Positions 11,467-23,000 are shown, numbered from the stretch's first letter. The stretch is DNA of 64,000 nt from Schistosoma mansoni (GCF_000237925.1 NC_031497.1:26638205-26702204); one strand, 5' to 3'. The notes: generated by a model from the sequence alone, not told the origin. Numbers and translations are program-made.

Positions 11467-11848
11467 AAATTTACTTAGCATTGTTTATTTGGATCTTCCC
11501 ATTGATGTTTTTAGAACTGCAACTGGTCAGTCTCTAATTGGCATATGTGCATACTGTGCATATTGCCTCGATATAGTCTTAATTCACAAGCATGGTAAGC
11601 AAAGATGGATAGTGGCTAGCAGTGGAATCGAGGACGCGCGTTTCGTCCTATTTGCGACTCGTCAACTGGATGTACCTGCATCACAGAGTTGATGTTCACT
11701 CTGGAACTCGAACCCAGTACCCTCGCTTCAAACGCCATCGCGTTATCCACTCGGCCACTGAGTCCTGATAGCCACTTGCTTGTGCAATGGGGTGAAGTTG
11801 AAATTTACTTAGTATTGTTTGTTTGGTTCTTCCCATTGATGTTTTTTT
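11467..11848 (-). mobile_element. A-family (Smalpha-like) SINE, complete insertion A1
   Basis: This is the clearest A insertion. It is flanked by the 10-bp direct repeat TAGGTTGATG at 11457-11466 and 11849-11858, a target-site duplication. On the minus strand the tRNA-like head is at about 11695-11770 (box A-like TGGCCGAGTGG, box B GGGTTCGAGT) and the hammerhead at 11622-11682. The element is 382 bp, about 48 bp longer than the 334-bp repeat period. The tract starting TTTACTTAG at 11470 recurs at 11804, so the two ends are direct repeats. Transposition needs LINE enzymes in trans, plausibly from an R-type element. Confidence 0.85.
11622..11682 (-). ncRNA. Hammerhead ribozyme of A1
   Basis: Minus strand: stem I strand ATCCAG, core TTGACGAG, stem II GTC/GAC, GAAA, minimal stem III CGCGCG, cleavage triplet GTC followed directly by the stem I partner CTCGAT. 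The first core base is T rather than C, which should hurt catalysis. The fold is otherwise the schistosome type, with a very short stem III known to work best as a dimer. Confidence 0.75.
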
Positions 11849-11859
11849 TAGGTTGATGG

Positions 11860-12789
11860 TTTTTTGTTTCTATACTGAGACATTTCTGAAACTTCAAACT
11901 TGATTGTTGCTTCAAGAAGTTAATTGACAATTACTTTGTCGTTTCTCATTTTTGTGACAAGATAAACTAAGGATCAATATGCAGCTTTTTCGTCTCAGTA
12001 ATGTGACTATTCAACAGTGCACATCTAAGATATAGTCACGATTTTATTCTACAACGTCGAGTTCTCATAGAGAACGCTAAATCCCTAAAATCATTGGGTT
12101 AGCGTTCAATGTTAAAATAACAACGTCAAGGGTTCGCAACGTCACATGATGATAGTCAAGTGACACTAATGACAAGTGATTTGCTCTAGACATATCTGAA
12201 CTCCACCAAGGACATATTGAAGTAAGTAACTAGTGAGTTGACAATTTCAGTTTATTCGAAGGGATAATGCGGAAGCTGGTCTAATTTGTAAGTTGTATTC
12301 GTTACAGGCTGATCTTAGCTTGAATGCAATTCATTGTATGGTGATGGGATCAACAGATAAGAAGTCTCATGCTAAAACAAAACAATGGTTTAGTGACTCC
12401 TGATTTTCAATGTTACCCAAACTGAAATTATTCTGGGAAGAGTACAATCTAACAATTCAACTAATCTCGTCAAAACCGCTTCAATTCTTAAAAGTTTTAG
12501 TTTACAATGTTTCATAGTGAATATCATAATAACCAATAAGAATCGATAATCAACGAGATAAAATATTTGGACAACATATGAAGTTCATCGCCAATAGTAA
12601 CAAAGTTTGAAAATACCAAGTTTTGAAATTTAACATCCTTGATCACCATGATTAGTTTACTAAGCACAAATATATTCATAGTCGGTTGTAATTATCAAGC
12701 CATTGTTGTTCCAAATCTAAGACACCTGCATAGTTCAAACTCTTCCAACCTAATAGCTTGAACGTGTTAATCATAATTAGACAACCAAT
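11860..12789. other. Unassigned sequence
   Basis: Nothing recognised. Confidence 0.4.
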
Positions 12790-12925
12790 GAAGATTAAGA
12801 AGAGCTGGGCATCCACTGCTTTTTACTATGGGATATCTCAGCTGTGGTTACTAACAATCTCACCAGGGATTAAACCCAGGACATCGTGGCAAGCACTTAA
12901 TCGTTAAACCATTGAGTCGCTACAT
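12790..12925 (-). mobile_element. Possible fourth tRNA-headed SINE relic (D)
   Basis: Minus strand: CGACTCAATGGTTTAACGAT resembles a box A region, and CTGGGTTTAATCCCTGG resembles a T-arm with box B. About 15 nt downstream lies CAGCTGAGATATCCCATAG...AAAA, which echoes the spacing of the B hammerhead (CTGAGGAGTCCCATA...GAAA). The ribozyme half is too decayed to fold. One copy only. Confidence 0.35.
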
Positions 12926-12994
12926 AATGATTCCAAGTTGTTAGTTTACCTTTTCGTACATCAATATAACAAATTAAGAACATTGTCTTAGAAT

Positions 12995-13322
12995 TCATTT
13001 AGTATTGTTTGTTTGAATCTTCCCATTGATGTTTAAGACTGCAACTGGTCAGTCTCTTATTGGCATATGTGCATACTGTGCGTATTGCCTCGATATAGCC
13101 TTAATTCACAAGCATAATAATCAAAGATGGATAGTGGCTAGCAGGACTCAGTAGCTGAGTGGATAACGCGATAACGTTTGAAGCGAAAGGTACTAGGTTC
13201 GAGTCCCAGAGTGAGTATCAACTCTGTGATGCAGGTACATCCAGTTGACGAGTCCCAAATAGGACGAAACGCGCGTCAAATTGGAATCAACTGCTCACCA
13301 CTACCCATCTTTGCTTATAATT
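12995..13322. mobile_element. A-family SINE, inverted composite A2
   Basis: Flanked by ATTGTCTTAGAAT (12982-12994) and ATTGTCTAAGAAT (13323-13335), a 13-bp TSD with one mismatch. The left half is minus-strand A body. After CTAGCA at about 13143 it switches to plus-strand tRNA head (13144-13215) and hammerhead (13235-13300, core TTGACGAG, 3-nt insert after GTC). Confidence 0.8.
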
Positions 13323-13344
13323 ATTGTCTAAGAATGTTCGCTTT

Positions 13345-13635
13345 AAATTAATCGCTCAACTTCGTGGATTGGTTGGAGTTAGACATAAACACCATCGGAT
13401 GCTGGCTTAGTGGTCTATCGTTTGAGAGCTCTGGCGCGAGACTGATAGGTCCTGGGTGCGAATCTTGCGAGGCGAGGTCGAGGATGCATACTGCCACTGA
13501 GGAGTCCCACAATAGGACGAAATGCCTGTCCATTGCTTCCAGGTTTTCTTTGGTGGTCTAGCTTCAATTGACTCACGCTTTCAACTATGAAAATACTAAA
13601 TCTCCACAAAACGCCTTCTGATAATAATCAAAATA
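13345..13635 (+). mobile_element. B-family SINE copy
   Basis: tRNA-like head at about 13395-13475. The hammerhead region at 13485-13535 is the inserted form (CTGCCACTGAGGAG). The tail runs to about 13635. Confidence 0.85.
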
Positions 13636-13639
13636 CCTT

Positions 13640-14221
13640 TGGAAAGTAATGTAGTGTTGTTATTAGTATTATTACTACGAACAACTATTGTGTATTATGC
13701 AACACATATTTATCAATGTAGGCTTTATTCTATCTTTCTTAAGGTGATTTGTGCTTGTTTAAATCTTTTAAACAAACTAGAAAGATAACTTGAAAGTAAG
13801 AAACAGCTTAACTAAAGTGTAATTCACCCATAGGATAGAAAACGATTGTAAAGTGCATGGCAATATAATTGTAATAACAAGAAATCATTGTCATGATAAA
13901 CAGTGGGACTGAAAACGTACAAACATGTATGTGTATGTATGTATATTAATGTGTGTGTTGTCAACCCAACCAGTTAGTAGCGAAACTTTTAATTACCTAA
14001 AGTCATCAAAGATACAACTGGACCGTTTAATAATCTCAAAAAGAGACATTGAATTAAAAGATTAAACATTAAGAAGGTACACTGATTGATTCATGTGATT
14101 AAATCAATCTTCATTAAGAGACTAATGACACTAGAAATGGTGGTAAGGTTTCAGAATTATTAGTATTATTATAAAGTACTGATTATTATCTAAGTATTCG
14201 TGAAAGAGATTAGTTGGCTTA
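13640..14221. other. Unassigned sequence
   Basis: AT-rich, with a short TGTATG run at about 13930. No gene seen. Confidence 0.4.
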
Positions 14222-14622
14222 CGCGAAGAACTACGAAAGCCATTATCCAGAAGATACAGGTGTTTATTACCAGCTGTCTACGCAAGATACTACGGATCCG
14301 ATGGCCAGACACTATCAACAACAAGTTACTGTGGGAGACAACAAACCAGATTCCAGTGGAGGAAGAAATCAAGAAGAAGCGCTGGAAGTGGATAGGGCAC
14401 ACATTGTGGAAATCACCCAATTGCGTCACAAGATAAGCCCTCACATGGAATCCTGAAGGCCAAAGGAGAAGAGCAAGACCAAAGAACAAAGAGACAGACA
14501 TGAGGAGAATGAACAAAAAATGGATAGGACTAGAAAGGAAGGCCCAGGACAGAGTGGATTGGAGAAAGCTGGTCGGCATCCTATGCTCCATTGGGAGTAA
14601 CAGGCCTATGTAAGTAAGTAAG
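14222..14622 (+). mobile_element. RTE-like LINE 3' fragment R3
   Basis: Starts inside the C-terminal region ([13 protein letters not shown]) and runs through RRKAKEE-like basic sequence to the TAAGTAAGTAAG tail at 14611-14622. Frameshifted but recent-looking. A long open frame on the opposite strand is only its antisense. Confidence 0.85.
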
Positions 14623-15954
14623 ATTAATTGGTCAAAGACATGCTGAGATGAAATGGAATGCAATGGTTGAAGATATTTTTTTGGCATAGAAAGATGTCAT
14701 TCAGGAAATTAGTATGGTTTATAAACTATCAGATATTGTTTTATCCTAATTTGAAACTCCATAGAAGTATGTACAAATGAACTTTGATGAGATTGAATTC
14801 AGCACGTTTTCACAAGACGAGTGGGTCAAACATGATGTTTCATATTTTCGGTTTCCATTAGCCTGTAATGAAATGGACTGATCATCATTCGATGCTATCA
14901 AATGATCGCTATATCAGAAACCGCCAGAATCCATAATCTAAGGCTTTCTGCCGGTATTAGGATCCAAAATAATATCATAAAAACTGTATCTGACGTTAGA
15001 TGGTTGAATTTGGTTGACAGAAAGCTATATTCGACCTATGTTATATGGTACTTGGTTTTATTAGTAAGATGTATTCTTAGTATCGAGTGAACGAATACTT
15101 CTATAGGATTTGAACCATTACTACTCAATGTCAAATTTAGAAGCGTTACCATGACTAGGTTATTCAGTCCGTGGGGGATCTCCTTTAGGAACTTACATAT
15201 TTACGGTGTTTGATAGGTAAGTATTAGATTTGATCAATTTTTATAAATTAAGTTGAAATGTGATCGCCTGTCTAAACGATTCGATATTGTGAGCATTATA
15301 TCATAATATTAGTCAGGTTGGTTGGAAGTAAGGTATATGTATTCATGTATACAAGCTTCGTGCTAAGATTCGATCAAAGAAGAGACTTGACAAACATGGT
15401 ACTGGTTATTCACAGTTCACAATCATAAATATACTCTACAAGAAGGTAATTTTACATTTGTTTTCAGGAGAACCAGACACATTCGGGCTTTTACATGGCC
15501 TGGACAGTAGCCCCCCCTGATCATGTGGCGCAACTATAACGAGCACATTGTTGGATCAGTTACTGGTTACTACTCCGTGATTAATCAATACAATATGTGA
15601 GATTACTTAACATAATACATTGCATTGTACTAATAATCTACATCAGTTGAATAAATCAGTCACGAAAACGATCTACTAAGAAGAGTTACATTCCAGAAGT
15701 TCTAACTCAACATCCTTTATAAGAAATTTGAATTAATTTTAGTAAGTGAATACTAATACCGTAATATATCTACATCTATCTTACGAGTCCCAAATTAAGA
15801 TGAAACATGGATTTTTGATTCTGTTGTTAGCCAAAATTCAACTTTACTATCGATTGTTTCACATGTTGTACTCGTTCGATTTCGATGCTAGTATACACGC
15901 TTCCTGTACACGATCTCGAACTACTACATGAAGGAATATTCAGGATGAACAGCA
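14623..15954. other. Unassigned; weak tRNA-like block near 15100-15180
   Basis: On the minus strand GGTTCAAATCC at about 15105-15115 fits box B, with a box-A-like CTAGTCATGG upstream. No clover-leaf or hammerhead can be drawn. Probably a SINE head remnant. The rest is unrecognised. Confidence 0.3.
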
Positions 15955-16310
15955 GGGAAACCAAATAAACGAGTGGGATATGATGCAGATGTGAAGATAC
16001 TGATTGTGAAAGCGAGGGGAGCACTCATACAATTGAAGAACATGTGAAACTCAAAGCAACTGTCTGTCAGCCAACATAAGTCTGAATTTTCAATGCAAAC
16101 TTCAAGACAGTTCTATTGTATGGAGCTGAAACTTGGAGAACTACTACGACCATTGTCAAAAAAGTATAAGTATTTACAAATAGATATCTACGAAAAGTAA
16201 TCCAGATCCTTTGATCGGATACCATCAGCAACAGCCTACTCCTGTTGTAGAGAATAAACCAATTTTCAGATGAAGAGGAAATTAGGTAAAGACGCTGGAA
16301 GTGGATATCT
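15955..16310 (+). mobile_element. RTE-like LINE fragment R4
   Basis: Covers the region from the DADVK-like tract through YGAETWRTTT (about 16115-16150) to RRWKWI, then stops abruptly without a tail. Several stops. Confidence 0.8.
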
Positions 16311-16879
16311 AAATTTTGATTAGGTCGTCTATTTAATATACCTTTACCGCATTTGGTATTCAGGCAGCAAGTGAGCACAGGCATGTGATTTGTCCGGATT
16401 CACTCAGCTTATCGACTTCCGGTAGACAATAGTTATTTACAGACCTTAACATCAGCAACGAGGAAAGACAAATCCTCACAAAGGAATTTAAACTAGAGCC
16501 TGAAGAATTCCTTGGATAATTTGTTCCATATATGTAACAACGAGACAGTGCATGAAATCGTTACTGTGGTATCAAATCTGTTATCACTTACAACACATTG
16601 ACAGGTTGAATGGGATGACCAGTACCTACATACCAACCTACTGAAGATGAAATGTATAACTATACACTGTTAGTAATGCTATTCAACAAAGTATGTGAAT
16701 TGATAGTCAAAAAGTATGTACTAAACTCTGAAACTGTTCAATATACCCATAACTTAAATACAAACAAAAATTTACAGAAGGACAGAAGTATAGAACAAAT
16801 CCTTGAATGTTAGATTTTCAATAGAATGTTAACAAGATTATCTTCTATAGTAATACAATTTAGGTGGAAAACTAAAATC
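16311..16879. other. Unassigned sequence
   Basis: Nothing recognised. Confidence 0.4.
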
Positions 16880-17235
16880 AGAAGGGGTTCTGTGGAGATT
16901 TCAGTATTTTCATAGTTGAAATCATGAGTCAATTGAAGCTAGACCACCATGGAAAACATGGAAGCACTCGACGGCCGTTTCGTCCCATTGTGGGACTACT
17001 CAGTGGCAGTGCGCACCCACGATCTCACCTCACAAGATTCGAACCCAGGAACTACCAGTCTCGCGCCAGAGCACTTAACTGCTAGACCACTTAGCTGGCA
17101 ACCATCCAACGGTGTTAATGTCTAACTTCAATCAATCCACGAAACTGAGCAACCATTCACCAATTTCTTCAGAGAGTTTATATCTCCCAACAGACCTGGT
17201 TATTGCTTCTTACTAGAACTCCAATAAATGTGTAT
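16880..17235 (-). mobile_element. B-family SINE copy
   Basis: Minus-strand copy with the terminal CAGAAGGGGTT...GTGGAGATTTCAG tract, hammerhead region at 16970-17015 (inserted form), tRNA-like head at 17030-17110 and 5' flank. Confidence 0.85.
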
Positions 17236-17568
17236 ATCAATGGGAGGAGGCTAATAAAGGCAAATCTCCTAAGGGCGTACCTCAAAAAGGGGCGTTTTAA
17301 TAAAACACTACGATAATGCCACTGATATAATAACAATCTTTAATAAGAGCGAATATAAAAGCGGTTTAAGTTAACTTTATGCTCACAACTCCCCCATTTA
17401 TTCATGTTCCCCCCTTTAATGATAAGTGCTCTTTTACACTTGACATCCTAATCCTAACTTTAACCCTAGTAACAAGCTACCCTTAAAAAAACTAAAAAAA
17501 GAACAACTAAATGAAACCAATAATAAAGGGGAGGGGGGAATACAATAAAATTTCATCATTAAACTTAC

Positions 17569-17839
17569 ATAGATTTCGATCTTGTTTAATTCTATTGATC
17601 AAATTCATAGTAGATGTACTTGATATATTATTAATTGTATGATAGGTACCATGGTGATTAATTTGATTATTTCCATTAATTTTTTCGAACAATGTAGATA
17701 GATTATTAGTTATCCAAGCATTACTATTAGTAGTATTATGTAACCATATCGAAATTTGTGAATGGTTACTAACTGTTTGTGTATTAATTTCAACAGTGTT
17801 CAATAAAATGATCAGATGAATGAAGATGAATATATCCAT
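17569..17839 (-). CDS. Candidate first coding exon of a secreted or membrane protein
   Basis: From the ATG at 17839 the frame encodes about 90 residues and then meets a strong donor-like site, CTAT|GTAAGTTT, with GT at 17568-17567. The intron phase would be 1. The first 15-16 residues (MDIFIFIHLIILLNTV) look like a signal peptide. The rest is Asn/Ser/Thr-rich, with N-glycosylation-type sequons at NHS, NTT, NLS and NIS. The segment belongs to no repeat family here. Without the splice the frame runs 20 codons further to a stop at 17507. I do not recognise the protein and see no second exon nearby, so this remains a prediction. Confidence 0.4.
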
Positions 17840-18784
17840 TCAATAGAATTAAGAATATACATATATATAGATGTATATGGGTTAATGGTAACCTACCAAT
17901 TCACTTAGACCTTTATGGTATTCCAAAATATGATCTGTAGTAGAGATATTATTATCCAATTAAGTTTAAGAGGATATATATGTATATATGTTCATATTAG
18001 AGAAAAGAAAAATCAATAAAATTGAATATATATTCCACTTATATAGACAAATATATTTCCCTATACCTCGTTGTTCTTTCTTTATACCTAAGCATACTTT
18101 GTTTTTGTTTTTGTTTTTGTTCAATCCAATCGGTCTGGCTTTTAATAAGAACAATCAAAATCAATAATCTTTGTCATTATAATAAATATAGATTAGATTG
18201 AAAACATGAATGAACATAAATTGTATCCATATCGTATCCATCAATATCGTATGAAAGAGGTTTGGAAATCATTTGCTATGACAACTAATTTGAAGGTTCA
18301 TTCCAAGTCCTATGAAGATGACAACAAAGAAAACGAAGTTAAAAGGATCTAAAGTTTATTGATTAGCTTAGGGGGGGGATGGGGTAATGAATGATGTAAT
18401 CTTACAATGTAAATAGATACAGATTACTAGGTATATTGAGCAATGTAATGTAATGTATTCTATCCTATTTATAGTTAGTAAACAATATCCAGGATAATGT
18501 ACTCGGTATCTAATACTACCCTTTTGTTACATGAATCATGTTTATCAGGTTAATAAGACCACTGACTTCTATATTACGTAACTTTAGGCCTTGTGTACTA
18601 ATGTACCTTAAATCAGACAGAGGGTGACCTTCATATTTGACTCAATCGATTTATCCAATCAGATGATTGCCTACATGTTAGAGACTAGATTATAAAGTAA
18701 CCAATCAGAATTTAATATGCTTTCATCTTCTGATCACGTGACAGGGATAGTTTTTTCTCATAAGGAATACTTCATTTAATCGTT
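17840..18784. other. Unassigned sequence upstream of the candidate exon
   Basis: AT-rich with TATATA runs (about 17855-18000) that could include the promoter of the minus-strand exon. 18590-18770 is less AT-rich and LTR-like but has no second copy here. Confidence 0.35.
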
Positions 18785-18945
18785 ACATTCATGAGTCAAT
18801 GTAAGTTAAACCATCCTGGAAAACCTGGAAGAAGTAGACGGCCATTTCGTCCTAATATTGGACTCTTCATGACGATCTAGCTTTAATAGACTCATGAATT
18901 CAACCATTAATTTACTGCAATCTCCATAAAACCCCGTTTCTGATA
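18785..18945. mobile_element. B-family partial copy, inverted ends
   Basis: A minus-strand B tail joins a plus-strand B tail at about 18870. The head and hammerhead centre are missing. Confidence 0.7.
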
Positions 18946-18954
18946 ATCATCATC

Positions 18955-19300
18955 ATGTGCTCACTAATGACTGGTTTCAAGAGGTATTTCCTGGAGTTCT
19001 AGTGAGAAGTTGTGACCGGTGGAGTTCAGTCGTGTCTATTGTGAGGCAGTTACTCACTGAAGACAATGACGGACGGTGGTTAAAGTTAGGTATTTACACC
19101 ATCGGATAGCAACCTAGTGATCTATAGGTTAAGCGTTTGCGCATGAGACCGATGTCTTGGGTTCGAGCCCCGCGTGCAGGATCGGGAATGTACACTGCTG
19201 AGGAGCCTCACAATGGGACGAAACGGCCGTCAAGTGCTTCCAGGTTTTCCATGGTGGTCTAGGTTCAATTGACTCATGATTTCAACTATATAGTATTATA
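18955..19300 (+). mobile_element. B-family SINE, near-complete copy
   Basis: Starts with the ATGTGCTCACTAATGACTGG flank. The tRNA-like head is at 19100-19180 (GGGTTCGAGCC as box B), the hammerhead at 19190-19245 and the B tail follows. This copy keeps the form of the ribozyme without the 3-nt insert. Confidence 0.85.
19190..19245 (+). ncRNA. Hammerhead ribozyme of a B-family SINE
   Basis: ACACTG is followed directly by core CTGAGGAG, the loop region CCTCACAATGGGAC, then GAAA, self-complementary CGGCCG, triplet GTC, and AAGTGC pairing with the 5' CACT(G). The core agrees with the CTGANGA consensus (position 7 is variable in known hammerheads). Stem II is G-C closed with weak inner pairs. Confidence 0.7.
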
Positions 19301-19569
19301 CATTTATTTATACTATATAACTACTTAGTAACTGGATTATGTGCATCTATATTCCTCTTATTATAAGCTTTATTTATTATTGTACGACTTACTGTTCTTA
19401 AATTATGTTCAGTTTATTAACTACAGTCTTCCACATTCACAGCCACTTTTAGGCTTGATCTTGTACAAGTGTTTTTTCCGATGAGACTATAAGTTATGGC
19501 CGCTAGAGTGACCTTGAGAGTGTCCACCTAATAACTAGGAGCAAATGAGGGTTATAAATCAGCACAATG

Positions 19570-19930
19570 AGTTAGAATTATGATTTAAAGTTGATGGTTG
19601 CTGTTAGAAATTAGACTAAGGGTTTTCATCACGAACTGATATCAGCTTTAATGCCAAAACTTCATTTATCCAAATGGATGAATGAATTTCGTGCCAAAAT
19701 CCGAGATCTGTTACCTTATACGTGATTGGTTCGTCCATAAATTATAATCTCACCTTATTTCCTATTTTGTAATGTGATGAGGTCTGTTTAGTTGGTATAT
19801 AAACCAAGTATGTTTGAAATTAATGATTCACATAATGTTCTGGACTCGACTGACAGAGCTAGGAGGATAAAGGACAAATAAGGACGCCAAGGTTGCTCAT
19901 ACCGGTCGATATGTCATGGTTGTAGCACAG
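19570..19930 (+). repeat. M-family LTR-like repeat, copy M2
   Basis: Matches M1 and M3. Contains a TATA-like GGTATATAAACC at about 19795, with GTTCTGGACTC about 50 bp downstream, which fits an LTR promoter and start region. M3 (45690-45965) shares exactly this part. Confidence 0.55.
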
Positions 19931-19936
19931 TACTAA

Positions 19937-20208
19937 TGTGGTGAACAAGAATTCGAGTGAGGGACAATCGAATGCATTTGACACGAACATTACAAACTAT
20001 CTTACTAAAATCTAACAACCATACAGTAAATAGTTATTTTATAAACTATCAATCAATTGTCTCAATCTTGACCATTCCTTCTGCAAATATCAGTTCATAA
20101 TCTCCGATTATTACCAATTGCGTCCCGTTCCTATTCTCTCCTGAAATACATTCTCTGCCCGACCATCGTTATATACTACTTGTGTGGATATAAGTAGCCT
20201 ACACCACA
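19937..20208 (-). repeat. L-family LTR-like repeat, best copy L2
   Basis: 272 bp with terminal TGTGGTG (19937-19943) and CACCACA (20202-20208), the TG...CA pattern of an LTR. Other copies share TACTACTTATAT-like, AATACATTCT-like and ACAATCGAAT tracts. No internal coding region is attached and no target duplication is evident. Confidence 0.7.
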
Positions 20209-20569
20209 TTAAAATTGTATAAGTCGTATTCCGATTGGTGTAGAAATCACATGATCATTAGCTGGTCTAAAAGTCATAACAGTATAAAGTACAGTATGTA
20301 TTGTGTATATGTATTATAAATATGTAGAAAGATAGTTGAATAGGGTGAGGGTTAGCTAAAGTGTTTTGCTTACATTTCTGGTTTTAGATAAACAAACAAA
20401 AACACTTTTTAAAAAATGTCAGAAAAATAACCGGTTTCCTTCTTTTCCCCTATACAGTAGTATAACTTACAAATGTACTTTAGACATTAAAGATTATTAT
20501 GAATAGCAGTTGTCTATTTGGGAATCATAGAGATTAAATTTGAAATGGATTTCTGTTAGATGTGAGTAT
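20209..20569. other. Unassigned sequence
   Basis: Nothing recognised. Confidence 0.4.
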
Positions 20570-20850
20570 CGGAAATGCAGGATTGTCACGCAATATTGTG
20601 GATTGGTTGATGTTATACATTAACGTCGTTGAATGCTAGCTCAGTGATCTAGAGGTTCATCATTCGCGTGCGAGACTGAAGGTCTTCGGTTCGAGTCCCA
20701 TGTGCGGGATTGTGGATATGCATTTCTGAGGAGTCCTATACTAGGATGAGATAGCTGTTGAGTGCTTCAACGTTGTCACTAGTGGTCTAACATTGATCTG
20801 TTCACGATCACAATTAAAACTTAACAATCTTCACTATCCTATACTGATTA
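20570..20850 (+). mobile_element. B-family SINE copy
   Basis: tRNA-like head at 20625-20705 (GGTTCGAGTCCC), hammerhead relic ATTTCTGAGGAGTCCTATAC at about 20730 with GAAA mutated to GATA, then the tail. Confidence 0.75.
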
Positions 20851-21094
20851 AATAAGGTGTTTGATAGCTATTCAATAGTTGCTTTTAAAAACTCAAATGA
20901 AACATTAACAATGTCATTTACATAATTATCAATTAGTTTTTAAGTATTTCGTTGTTGATAACCGTTGACTAAATTTCGACTAGTCATTGTTTGGATATAT
21001 GAATCCTTCGGAGATTGCCTCTATACAACGATTATAGCATCAGGTTATGTAGAGTTAATGGAATTTGATTAGTAATAGAATCCAGGAAGCACCT

Positions 21095-21200
21095 ATAAAA
21101 CGAAAGATACTGGATTCAAATCTTTATATGAACTTACACACTACGGTGCAGGTAAAATCAGTTGATGGGTTCCAAATAGGATGCAGAGCATTTCGTGGAT
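21095..21200 (+). mobile_element. A-family remnant
   Basis: Degenerate T-arm (ATACTGGATTCAAAT) and hammerhead half (AGTTGATGGGTTCCAAATAGG). Confidence 0.5.
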
Positions 21201-21284
21201 TTTAGTTCTAATCATAATACAAATCTGCTAACATTCGAGACTTAAAATCTAAAATTTATTCGTTGGTTATTTGGTAATTCTAAC

Positions 21285-21425
21285 TCCGCCTGTAGCTCCG
21301 CCGGTGGCTACTGCCGGTCCCAAGCTCGGGTAAAAGATGACGGTTGGGCATGGGGTTAGCGACCTCATCCCCTAGAAAACCAACTCGCTAAGAAAACGCT
21401 AACCAGAAAAAAAACGCTATTTGGT
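21285..21425 (-). repeat. S segment, copy 1
   Basis: Reverse-complement match to 24795-24935, sharing TACTGCCGGTCCCAAGC and TGGGCATGGGGTT. GC-rich for this window. It may be the 5' region of a LINE, since copy 2 runs straight into LINE sequence. Confidence 0.6.
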
Positions 21426-21554
21426 AATCCTGCAAAAACATACTAGCTGTAAAATGTAAGCATCTCAATACTGCTCGTAATAAATTATTTAACAGTGAAC
21501 AGATGATGCTGAAGCTAAACTACACACATATACAAACAATTTTCTAAATTTTAA

Positions 21555-21770
21555 GCGAAGATAGATGATGGCTAGCAGTGAAATCCAGGACGCTTGTTTC
21601 GTCCTACTTTGGGACACGTCAACTGGATGTGCCTACACCACAGAGTTGTTGTACACTCCGGGACTCGAACCCAGTATTTGTCGCAGAGACTGATCAATTG
21701 TAGTCCTAAACATCAATGATAAGATTCAAGCAAACAATATCAAGTGAATTTCTCTAAATGAAATACTGAA
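21555..21770. mobile_element. A-family SINE copy, internally rearranged
   Basis: Minus-strand hammerhead (21580-21640) and T-arm, then a jump to plus-strand A tail (AGAGACTGATCAATTG...AAACAATATCAAGTGAATTT). Confidence 0.75.
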
Positions 21771-22159
21771 AGACAATACTATAAGCTTATTGACTTGACT
21801 ACATCGTAACAAAATAAATATAAACTTAAAATGTTGTTAATTTGATAGATGCGCTTCAGATTATTTTGAGACTGACCGCTTTTACTTTAAACAGAAGATA
21901 TGTACAAGGTTTTTATATAATGTATATACATGGTATTCGATCGCCTATTTGCATATTCCGGTGTATTCTTCCATCTGAATTGTCCTCTCGTATGGCTTTC
22001 AAGTATTCTGCCAACACCGAGCTTTCAATATACGGAAACTCTTCATTCTATCCAACAAGTGTTGAAACTTCGACAATACGTCCGTCTCCACACTGCTTAC
22101 AGACATACTTGTGAGTAACGTCCACTACAATGCTACCCTCTTCACACAAACCTAAGTAA
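21771..22159. other. Unassigned sequence
   Basis: Open frames of 60-90 codons exist on the plus strand at 21842-22118 but overlap each other and have no supporting signal. Confidence 0.35.
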
Positions 22160-22320
22160 GTAGAGTAGATTTCAAACTTAAGGCTCAATCGTTTGATTGA
22201 GGCATAGGGGGTCGTGGATGCGCACTACCGACGAGTCTCATTATAAGACAAAACGGCCGTCTAGTGCTTCCAGCTTCTCTGTGGTTGCCTAGCATCGATC
22301 AGTTCATGAATTCAATGAAA
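22160..22320 (+). mobile_element. B-family partial copy
   Basis: Hammerhead-to-tail part only (GTGGATGCGCACTACCGACGAG, AAAACGGCCGTC). Confidence 0.7.
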
Positions 22321-22499
22321 TAAGAAAAAGAATGTCGACGTTTCAATGAAAAAAAGTTCTTTCGGATATTGGCGTTGTTTTAAACTGTACAGTCGTTATT
22401 ACATATAATTTTACTAAATGTACCCTATAATGAAATATAGTATTCAACTGTCTAGTGTTATTAGTTTCAACACTAATTTATTACACAATTTGGATTTCA

Positions 22500-22840
22500 T
22501 TGTAATGCCGAATGAATCATGCAGTTATAGACCACTATTGAAAACCTGGGACCTTTGGAAAGCTGCTTCACCATAGTATGGGACTCAGCTGAAGCGCGCA
22601 ACCACAATCTTGCACGTGGGACTCAAGCCCAGGACCTTCGGTATCGCGCGTGAACACCTAAACTTCAGACCACTGAGCCAACACACAACAGTGTTGATGT
22701 ATAACTTTAACCAATCCACGATACTGCGCAACTATCCTCCATTGTCTTCAGTGAGTAGCTACATCGCACCTGGCACAGTCGAACTCCATTGGTCACAGCT
22801 TCTCATCAGAACTCCGAGAACTACCTCTCAAAGCTAGTCT
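22500..22840 (-). mobile_element. B-family SINE copy
   Basis: Minus strand with tail, diverged hammerhead, tRNA-like head at 22600-22690, and long 5' flank to the CTTCTCATCAGAACTCC tract. Confidence 0.75.
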
Positions 22841-22849
22841 CTATTGAAC

Positions 22850-23000
22850 AAACGCGCCGGATCGTGGATGCACACTGTTGAGGGGTCCCGTACTATGACA
22901 AAACGGCCATCCAGTGCTTTCAGGTTTTCAATGGCGGTCTAACATCGATCGGTTTATTATTTTGATTAAAACTCAACAATCTCCACAACTATTTTAATTG
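22850..23000 (+). mobile_element. B-family partial copy
   Basis: Starts at GGATCGTGGATGCACACTG, keeps the hammerhead as TTGAGGGG...GACAAAACGG, and ends in the B tail. Confidence 0.7.
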
